Assembly: GCA_949128115.1 (NCBI GenBank)
Contig: OX421962.1
Coordinates: 98,072,935-98,136,934 of the forward strand
From: Anaspis maculata
Taxonomy: Eukaryota; Arthropoda; Insecta; Coleoptera; Scraptiidae
Reading direction: 5' to 3'
Length of the DNA stretch: 64,000 nucleotides
Positions 56,735-64,000 of the stretch are shown one piece after another (within the stretch, counting starts at the first letter, position 1; every line of letters begins with the position of its first letter). The notes below the pieces were generated by a model, which saw nothing but the letters and a program-made list of their open reading frames with translations, had not been told where the DNA came from and did no database searches. Both the position numbers and the translations under genes were made by a program.

Positions 56735-56975
56735 ATCAAGGAACCAAAATATCTCCAAAACAACGATTTATCGTACGATAAGTGAGTGTGAGAAAGGAAT
56801 CCCATGTCTCAACTTGCCAAAAAGTGGAAGTCCGAAGCTTTGACTGCAGACAATATCGCCAGGCTGATAAGAGGAGCAGCAGACCAGGTAGGGAAGTCAA
56901 TTCGAAGATTTGGACGACGTTTTCACGTTTCTTACACGACTGTGCATCGAGAATTGCGTAGTGAAGGCTTATCTT
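56735..56975 (+). pseudogene. mariner-like transposase N-terminal (paired HTH) relic
   Basis: Across one frameshift: ISECEKGIPCLNLPKSGSPK, ALTADNIARLIRGAADQVGK, SIRRFGRRFHVSYTTVHREL, RSEGL. This is the first helix-turn-helix, SGRP..LT linker and second helix-turn-helix (S.R..A..F.VS..TV.R.L...GL) of IS630/mariner-type transposases. The protein breaks off directly after this. From 56978 the DNA is foldback-element sequence instead of the catalytic domain. Confidence 0.75.
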
Positions 56976-56977
56976 GC

Positions 56978-57555
56978 GGATTTTACGTTACATTTAGAAG
57001 AAAAAGTTACTCTTGCAAAATCTTGATTAGAGGCTCTATTTCCGAGATATTTGGTTTTTAAACTTTGGAAAACATCTCGAAATCGCCACTTTCCAGAGCC
57101 CAAATTGTTTTTCTCTGAATACACCTCGTTTTTTAGCAAAAAAAGTGGCAGTAAATCAACTTAAGCGACCTTAAAAACTTATTCCACTTGAGGAATCATG
57201 AGTTTTCAAATTTGGCAAGAGGAACTTTTTCTTTTAAATTGAACGTAGAATCCGAAAATATCAACAATTGTGGAAAATAATTAGGGAAGATAAAAATAGA
57301 GGCGAAAATAGGAGACAGTCTCCTATTATCTACGCCCCCAGAAATTTTTGATAAATTGTCGTATTATTATTCGATGGAGACTTATTTGATGAGTTCAAAA
57401 CTTACGGTGAAAAAACCATTTGAAAAAGTCAATTTCAACACCCTGTATCTTTTGAAGGAAGCATTTTAGGGTGATGAGTTTTTTGTTCTTTCGGCTTTAT
57501 TTTTGATGGGGAATCATCCCTCAAAGTTTGTGATAACCAGACCCGAACACCCTGT
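56978..57555. mobile_element. partial copy of the CAGGGTGTT foldback family
   Basis: This matches the inner end of the left arm plus the whole right arm of the 4695-5690 element. Shared words are TTGATTAGAGGCTC, TTGAACGTAGAATCCGAAAA, TTATTATTCG.TGGAGACTTATTT, GTCAA.TTCAACACCCTGTAT, GGAAGCATTTTAGG..ATGAGTTTT and a final AACACCCTGTAGAT. The inner-tip/outer-tip arrangement is the same. The left outer arm is absent; mariner HTH sequence takes its place. Confidence 0.8.
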
Positions 57556-60140
57556 AGATGTAAGATTGAGATGTTGGAACTATTTTTGAAATTATATTAT
57601 TCCTGCAATAGATAAGAGGTCCTCGAAATTTTTCCGAAAACTTTTGTTACATACGTAAGTAGAGGAAACCATTCGATTAATATAGTATTTCACACATAAC
57701 TGCTAGGTCTACATTGGCATACCCTAAAATTGTCGATTGTTTCATTTGAATTCTATTTATTCGAAAACTGAACCTACCTGCTCTCGTTAGGACACCCTGC
57801 AGTTCTCCATCAAACAAGGACTTTAGTCATGGGAAGGCTGTACCAAGTCCACTCTCAGAACGTGGTCGCAAGGTTTTGTTTTTGAGATACTAATAAAACT
57901 TGAATATATCAGATCAAGAGATGACACGGGAGTTGAGTGTATTACTTCGTCCTCCTTTGGTCCCTTAATGTCTATGGAGCGTACTCTGGGAACCGTACCA
58001 TTCGACCTAGTAAAGCGATATTTTGGTGATACAACTAAAAATGCGAACATTTCAGCCAATTTCATCAATTTTCCTTCAACTTGATTTCAAAGAATTGATA
58101 AGACACGAAGGCACGAGCTTCCGGCACAACCCGTTGACTGATATCAGATCCCTGCAGACAGAACGAGATTCGATTCGAAAAACACTTGCGAATGAAATTC
58201 GCGCCCCGACCAAAGAAAGAAGGACTCTTTACCGTTCGCACGCCAGCACAAACACACAACAGTTTCACCGTAACTTAATTGCGATCACGTCTCACAATTT
58301 CAAGCCGTGTAAATTTAAAGTGGCGCGTCGAGCAGAGAGGAAACTTTCCTGAATTCCGCTACACTGCCAACCAGGCGTAGGTATACACAAGACACCACAC
58401 CAAACCAGGCGACATCGGCGTACAGCCAGCCAGCCGCCCCCCTGTTTATTTCATTCAAGCGAAGAACAAATTGAAGTAATTTTGGGATGTAAATTTCGGC
58501 CCGATATCTCCACCATGGAAGTTATTAGGCCACCGGGGGGCACAGATCCTCAAATGAAATTTTTATGTGTCGCGCTCGCCTGGAATATGGAATCCATCCT
58601 TTCCAGCAGCATGGCAGCAGCAATCCTTTGACGCGGAATCAAAAATTTAAACCATCCGCAATATCATCAGCTTACATGGATCAGCTTATAGAAGAGCTTG
58701 TCTTCAGAGTTTGCCAGTCAAGTGCCTAAGCCCGAGAGTCAAGTGCAAATTAGCATGTAAAATTGTTTGATTCCTACACGGTTTCGCAGCAGACACGCTC
58801 GCCTTATAAATCATCAACTTTGTGATTTAAAACTCGTTGAGCAGCACTATTCCTTTATTTCTTGCGTTTCCTTATAGAAGTACGGTATTAACTTTGTTAC
58901 ACAAACTTCGGCTCTGGGAAAGAAAAATTTGAGAAGGAGAAACTTTCCTTTAATAAATTGCCAGGCAGAAACGTTTTCCAGTAGGAGAGAGAAGATAGGG
59001 GAGTAGCAATCCAAAAGATTTCTCTATAAGCTTAGAAGTTCCGCAGAAGCATCATCAAAGATTAAAATTCCTTCTCTAATAGACGCGGCGACAAACCACA
59101 ATATTACGTTAATTATGATTGAGTTTGAGGTGGTAGAGGAACACCATAAGCTCACACCGAGCTCTTATCGGTTACACGTATTTGAGGTTGGATTGATGCC
59201 TCTCTAGGTTCAATATTATCTCGCCGTGTGTAGGAACTTTGTAATAATATTACCTCAAGGCGAATTATGAGGGGTAATTCGCAACGCGAACAAGCCGCAG
59301 TTCAGCCAGTGCCAGTGTGCCGATTCATTACCGACACGGTAACACTGTTACATCAAGACATCGAGGTACAAACATGCTGAGTTGAACTGCAAGAGTTATG
59401 CTGTTTAATTGAAGTTCAATTAGTTGTTAAGTGAGCAAATGGAAAAGTAACTGCAAAATGAAACGATAGTTTTATCATATGATTACTTCGACATAACAAG
59501 AGAAACGATAAAAAAAACCTCGTCAACATGCGCTCATCATTTGATTTGGATGATACTGTTTCAAGATATACAACTATCGAAACATCTGGATTTTGGATTT
59601 ATCGAACATAGTTTCATCCAGTATATCTATCCAGTATGTGACCCCAATTTTTTGGACCACTGTACCACCCCCTCAGACTAGCCGGACTTACCGAGCCACA
59701 ATGTGATACTTGGATGCTTGATTTTCGGTCCAGCCAAGCACTGGGGCTCTCAAGTGCACGATTCACCCGGAACAATAGAAGACGCTGTTTTATACGCAAT
59801 GGACGCTGATCCCAGGGTTTGCATACCTACAAAATTTAAGCAGAAGAGTCGGTGGTTCCAAGTCTTCCATCATAGAGTGAATCAAGCTTATTCTACTACT
59901 AAGCTTTAAGGTACTGATTTTCTTAGCTTCAACTGCTATTTGTGCGACTCGATTTGTGCGAGATAACGACTCAATTTGTTATCTAGTGCACCTACGACAA
60001 GACTTGTTTCCGTCTCACACTCCCCCAAGCAACAAAAACAAACAAAGCAAACAACAATAAGAAGAAAAACAAAGAAAAATGCGTTGATTGCGGCGGCATG
60101 TGTATGTTTCTTTTTCCTAATGATTCGTCTAGAAAGCGGA
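57556..60140. other. no feature recognised
   Basis: GGACACCCTGCAG near 57791 is another CAGGGTGTCC-like tip without a visible partner. Otherwise no gene or repeat is supported. Pyrimidine/purine-rich words occur near 60020-60090. Confidence 0.4.
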
Positions 60141-61090
60141 CAATGTCCTTTGGCACGATATTTTGCCTGTCATCTCCCCCAGGATCTGGGGAACCGGCAG
60201 ACTTCCCCGTTCTATTCTCTCATTTTCGGCCCGCACGAGCTCCGCTATCAGGAGCTCACTCTTGGTGTCCTATAGGCCGGGCCGGGTTATCTTAGCCCGC
60301 TGGGGCGGCTCGTTGAAGATAGCGTATTTTAGCACGATATTTTGCCTATCGTCTCATTCAAGATCTGGGGTACCGAGAGACCCCTCCGCTCTAGCCTGTC
60401 CTTTTCGGCCCGCACGAGCTCCGCTTTCAGGAGCTCGCTCTTGGTGTCCTATAGGCCGGGCCGGGTCATCTTAGCCCGCTGTGGCGGCTCGTTGAAGATA
60501 GCGTCCTTTAGCACGATATTTTGCCTATCGTCTCATTCAGGATCTGGGGTACCGGGAGACCCCTCCGCTCTAGCCTCTCCTTTTCGGCCTGCACGAGCTC
60601 CGCTACCAGGAGCTCGCTCCTTGTGTCCTATAGGCCGGGCCGGCTCATCTTAGCCCGCTGGGGCGGCTTGTTGAGGATAACGTCCTCTAGCACGATATTT
60701 TGCCTGTCGTCTCTCTCAGGATCTGGAGTATCGAGAGAACTCTCCACTCCAGCCTCTCCTTTTCGGCCTGCACGAGCTCCGCTACCAGGAGCTCGCTCCT
60801 TGTGTCCTAAAGGCCGGGCCGGCTCATCTTAGCACGCTGGGGCGGCTCGTTGAGGATTACGTCCTCTAGCACGATATTTTGCCTGTCGTCTCTCTCAGGA
60901 TCTGGAGTACCGACAGACCTTCCTGTTCTAGCCTCTCCTTTTCGGCCCGCACGAGCTTCGCTATCAGGAGCTCGCTCCTGGTGTCCTATAGGCCGGGCCG
61001 GGTCATCTTAGCCCGCTGGGGCAGCTCGTTGAAAGTAACGTCCTTTAGCACGATATTTCGGCTATCTTCTCACTCAGGATCTGGGGATCT
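60141..61090 (+). repeat. 179-bp tandem repeat, about 5.3 copies
   Basis: The anchor CACGATATTTTGCCT recurs at about 60156, 60334, 60513, 60692, 60871 and (diverged) 61049, a period of 178-179 bp. Each unit contains a small perfect hairpin GAGCTCC..GGAGCTC, a TAGGCCGGGCCGG box and TAGCCCGCTGGGGCGGCT. Units 4 and 5 share variants (TCTCTCTCAGGATCTGGAGTA) that units 2 and 3 lack. Since 179 is not a multiple of three, the overlapping 103-codon frames are artefacts of the repeat. Flanks are unrelated. Confidence 0.95.
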
Positions 61091-61514
61091 GGGATCCTTC
61101 GCACGAAGATATTTTGAAGAACAGCAGCAAGATTTTATGGAAGGAAATCCAATTATCTGCAAAAAAGTCTGTAGACCTGTAGTTTTCTTGATTCTTAGAC
61201 CAATAATGTAACTCTTAAGGCCTTTTTTGAGGCTATTTTAGTGGCCACCAAGCATGGCTTTGCGCGAGTGACGTAGGCGTGTGAAGGAGAATGGAGAAAA
61301 TCCCCAGAGAGTGAATATGTACCTCAGTTTGGAAGATACATTTAGATGATAATTATGTCGCCCCTTCGTACCTTTGAGGAAGGCCATCAAAGAGGCTCTA
61401 TTTGGGAATCACAGTAATGGTCACGGGATTCCAACATTTCTTCACAACACCTTGATGGGCTACCACAAGGCCCTAATAATAGCCCCATCCTGTATTCTGG
61501 CCGACACAGGTGCA
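61091..61514. other. no feature recognised
   Basis: Spacer between the tandem repeat and the LINE tail. Confidence 0.45.
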
Positions 61515-63300
61515 ATAATAATAATAATAATAAATGTCTTTATTGAGAACTTTGAATGGATGGCGAGGTTCAGCTTATTGGAAAGTCGAAGCTTTCCAGC
61601 TGCTCTTCCACCTAACCACCCATCCAACACCAAACCGAAAATACATTCCATGTGAAACTATAATAAATAAATGAAGGATACAACAAGATAATATACAAAA
61701 TCAACAGTAAATATTCATAACAAGAGAAGGGAAAAAAAAGTGAATATATATTACCGAGCTTAAATAAGAGAATAGACTTAAACCAGAATAAAATATAAGA
61801 CGCTACTGGGTACTCATCAAAGTCAGAAAGAGCTGCTTTCTAAATTGCCTCCCAGTTAGACCGGCATAGTCAAACGACAGGCTGGAAAGCACTTTGTACA
61901 CGTTATAAGTGAAAGATTTCTTGAACAGTTCGGCAGAATGGAGCGGCGGGGCGATTGCATCCCTAAATCGAGTATTGATGCTGTGTACATCCGATCCGAA
62001 ATTCAGTCTTGCATACAAATAGGCAGGCACCCTATATTGAAAGATCTTGCGAAAGAGACATGCAGAATGCAATGTTCTTCGGTTTGCCATATTCAACCAA
62101 CCAACCTCCTTAAGCTTGTGACTCACATGCTGATATTTTTTAATTCCGTGAAGCAAGCGCAAGCACGAGTTTTGAAGCTTCTGCAGTCGATAGATGTCAC
62201 AGCACCTCAGGAAAGGAGCATACAAAATATCACAATGATTGACCTGAGACAAAACCAGAGACTCGCACAGAACCTTCTTAACTCCTAGCTTTAAGAAAGA
62301 TTTATTTTGATAAATCATTTTCAAGTGATAGTAACCTCGTTGTAAGCATTTTGAAACGTGTGTAGTGAATTTCAGGTCATTATCAATATGAACTCCAAGA
62401 TTTTTGATCTCCTGAGTGAACGAAACAACTTCTCCTCCAAGTATGATGTCACCACAGCCTGCCAGCAGTGCCAGCTCATCCCGTTGGCCGCGCTTACCGA
62501 ACAGGATTGCAGATGTTTTTTTCGGATTGAGTCGCAAACAGTGTTTTTGAGAAATGTCGTGCAAGATGGAGAGGTCGAAGTTTAATGCGGTTATAGCCTG
62601 CTGTGACTCAGCCAAAGGAAACGAAATATATATTTGCGTATCATCGGCGTAGAAGTGTTGTCGACAGGAGAGAAAAGATGCAGTAAAGTAAGATATATAG
62701 ATAATGAACAACAATGGGCCGAGAATTGATCCCTGCGGCACGCCGCTCAAAACCCTCAAGGGAGAAGAAACACAACTCCCGTAGACAACACTTTGAGTTC
62801 TACCGGTCAAATACTCGAAGATAATAGTTACAGCAGGCACCGACAAACCAATGTAGTGTAAGATGGATTTAATAATTTGATGATTGATGGTATCGAATGC
62901 CCTCGAGTAATCCAGCAGCACCAAAATTGTCAGTAGATCCTTGTCTGTAGCCCTAAGTATGTCGTCAGTCACGGAAAGCAAGGCAGTACAGCAGCTGTGT
63001 CGAGTTCTGAATCCAGATTGATTATCAGGTAACACGGAGTTCTGTTCCATATGTTTACGTAACTGTCTTTCCAAAACTTTCTCAAAGATCTTGGACAAAG
63101 TTGGCAGGATACTTATTGGACGTATATCACTCAGATGACATGGATTTGAGGTCTTAGGCAATGGTAAAATGTGAGCATGTTTCCATGCTGAGGGAAAGAC
63201 AGATCATGTGGCGAGTTACGCATCAACTTAGCCAAATCGCAACTTCCCACCTACATTAAGCAGTTCCAGCGATAAAGCTCCTTCAGTAAATGGGACAGCT
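61515..63300 (-). mobile_element. 5'-truncated LINE (CR1/Daphne-like) with (ATT)n 3' tail
   Basis: On the minus strand the RT frame is followed by a 3' UTR of about 290 bases ending AATAAAGACATTTATTATT repeats (plus-strand TAA/AAT run near 61515-61533). The LINE signal fades upstream of about 63300 (LSHLLKELYRWNCL, frameshifted), so the endonuclease and ORF1 are missing. No convincing target duplication was found. The tail type matches that of the 136-bp insert at 21885-22020. Confidence 0.8.
61803..63161 (-). CDS. LINE reverse transcriptase, open but 5'-truncated (452 codons)
   Basis: The frame is open from the RT fingers to its natural end. Motifs in order are SDIRPISILPTLSKIFEKVL (residues 11-30), NQSGFRTRHSCCTALL, palm A ILVLLDYSRAFDTINH with D84, GVPQGSILGPLLFIIYI, catalytic Y171-A-D-D174 (FYADDTQIYI), then LNPKKTSAILFG and IKNLGVHIDNDLKFTTHV of the thumb. 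The C-terminal part has the conserved LQ..QN.CLR..., GWL....R and (F)RNA(I)-like FRDAIAPPL blocks of CR1/Jockey-group LINEs. There is no RNase H. The Met shown is internal: coding similarity continues upstream (FPSAWKHAHILPLPKTSNPC) before a frameshift. It cannot move on its own without an endonuclease. Confidence 0.85.
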   Translation of the reverse strand: MPKTSNPCHLSDIRPISILPTLSKIFEKVLERQLRKHMEQNSVLPDNQSGFRTRHSCCTALLSVTDDILRATDKDLLTILVLLDYSRAFDTINHQIIKSILHYIGLSVPAVTIIFEYLTGRTQSVVYGSCVSSPLRVLSGVPQGSILGPLLFIIYISYFTASFLSCRQHFYADDTQIYISFPLAESQQAITALNFDLSILHDISQKHCLRLNPKKTSAILFGKRGQRDELALLAGCGDIILGGEVVSFTQEIKNLGVHIDNDLKFTTHVSKCLQRGYYHLKMIYQNKSFLKLGVKKVLCESLVLSQVNHCDILYAPFLRCCDIYRLQKLQNSCLRLLHGIKKYQHVSHKLKEVGWLNMANRRTLHSACLFRKIFQYRVPAYLYARLNFGSDVHSINTRFRDAIAPPLHSAELFKKSFTYNVYKVLSSLSFDYAGLTGRQFRKQLFLTLMSTQ

Positions 63301-63419
63301 CAATTTTTTTGAAAGAAGGTAAGGAAACCACAACGGGTGCGGTCGTGGCTCCGCCTTTGAAGAAAGAAAAAACAATTTATTTGGACGTGTCAGATTTCAG
63401 TGAAAATTAAGTAGCGAAA
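63301..63419. other. junction between LINE remnant and coding-like block
   Basis: A/G-rich spacer with no feature. Confidence 0.4.
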
Positions 63420-64000
63420 ATGGATAAACGCGCGATGGAGAATCTGTTCTGACTCGAGTTCCTCATGGACAACGTCAACTTGACCCAGGACAAATGCAGC
63501 TATGGCACGTCTTCAGGTGAACTCAGCGTATCTTCCCAGTTCCTAAACAACAGTCTCCCGGACGTGTGCGAAGCCAATTTCAACCTAAACCGAAGATCAA
63601 GTTAAAAAAGCTGCCGTGGTATTATTCGACGTCTGCGTCAGCATGTTTAAAAAGATGCGACCCGGATGGCTGCCGGACGAAGTCAACGTGGGCAATTGTC
63701 TATCGAACCTTTTTGTCGAGTTGCTGCAGATCGTCGAGGCTTCCAACGTGTGGATAACAAATCTGTACTGTTCAAAAACAAAAAAGGGAATCTCTGTTGT
63801 GCCGCCACAAGAAAGCCAGGAAAGGCGAAACGGAGATCGATGGATGCAATCTGATGCCGAGCTGTCCCATGCATCCCTGTCACTGAATGGATTCTCAACG
63901 GATGGGCTCAATCTCAAGGATTCCCTGTGGAGTCCCGATGAAACAGAAGAGGACAGCCGCTGTAGCTGTGATCTCCAAAAGACATCATCAAGCTCGGCCC
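63420..64000 (+). pseudogene. coding-like block with one stop and one frameshift, unknown family, runs off the window
   Basis: From ATG 63420 the frame reads MDKRAMENLF, a TGA stop, then LEFLMDNVNLTQDKCSYGTS and FLNNSLPDVCEANFNLNRRS to about 63595. After a frame change it is open to the window end: QVKKAAVVLFDVCVSMFKKM, RPGWLPDEVNVGNCLSNLFV, ELLQIVEASNVWITNLYC, then an S/E/D-rich tail (DETEEDSRCSCDLQKTSSSS). The codon choice and composition look like protein and there is no intron signal. It may be a retrocopy or a gene with sequencing errors. I do not recognise the protein. Confidence 0.4.

Noticed and set aside
60163..60832. Series of overlapping 103-codon frames 179 bases apart, similar to each other
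   Set aside because: They are the same tandem repeat read in shifting frames; 179 is not a multiple of three and the frames do not join.
61515..63400. Target duplication ACAGGTGC / ACGGGTGC around the CR1-like element
   Set aside because: Only 7 of 8 bases match and the 5' boundary is vague, so chance is likely.

Overview
This is non-coding, repeat-dominated chromosomal DNA from an arthropod, most likely an insect. The evidence is two kinds: autonomous non-LTR retrotransposons of insect type (I/Jockey group, LOA/Lian-like, R1-like, CR1/Daphne-like), and cut-and-paste transposon relics (piggyBac, mariner, pogo, PIF/Harbinger, hAT-like) embedded in moderately AT-rich DNA. Short TAGGTACCTA-like words recur. 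I cannot name the species. There is no operon structure. Host protein coding is almost absent: one plausible 3'-terminal exon at 35442-35816 (minus) and one broken coding-like stretch at the right edge.

Layout. 1-0.9 kb: LOA/Lian-like RT relic. 3-16 kb: a series of foldback elements (3.2, 4.7-5.7, 13.9-14.7 kb), a hAT-like 1.8-kb element containing a tRNA-like unit and inverted arms (10.2-12.0 kb), and a Ty3/gypsy scrap. 16.7-18.5 kb: a GC-box-rich satellite with a two-monomer higher-order period of about 529 bp, ending in an (ACGG)n microsatellite. 19.9-24.7 kb: a decayed jockey-type element, itself hit by a 136-bp 3' end of another LINE, with a Penelope-like hairpin motif near 24.5 kb. The whole block lies between 140-bp direct repeats. 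27.2-33.1 kb: the best element of the window, a structurally complete non-LTR retrotransposon with both ORFs open and an 11-bp target duplication, sitting inside the left arm of a foldback element. 34.9-36.9 kb: mariner scrap, candidate host exon, a 200-N assembly gap and a second LOA-like fragment. 39.2-44.1 kb: a TA-flanked inverted-repeat element, a gypsy scrap, a piggyBac transposase pseudogene split by a perfect 43-bp-TIR MITE, and a pogo/Tigger-like relic. 45.9-46.8 kb: an internally deleted R1-like element. 50-57.6 kb: gypsy RT scrap, a 243-bp MITE, a Harbinger-like transposase relic, a CpG-rich block, LINE RT scrap, and a mariner N-terminus joined to a foldback half. 60.1-61.1 kb: a 179-bp tandem repeat. 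61.5-63.3 kb: a LINE with an open 452-codon RT.

How the parts relate. Several MITEs have 3-bp target duplications, and a Harbinger-type transposase relic is present. Two large foldbacks carry CAGGGTGT ends next to TA, and mariner-type relics are present. These are plausible but unproven donor relationships. Nesting orders can be read directly: foldback then I-group LINE; jockey then CR1-like 3' end; piggyBac then MITE. Stretches not listed as elements were read and showed nothing I can support.
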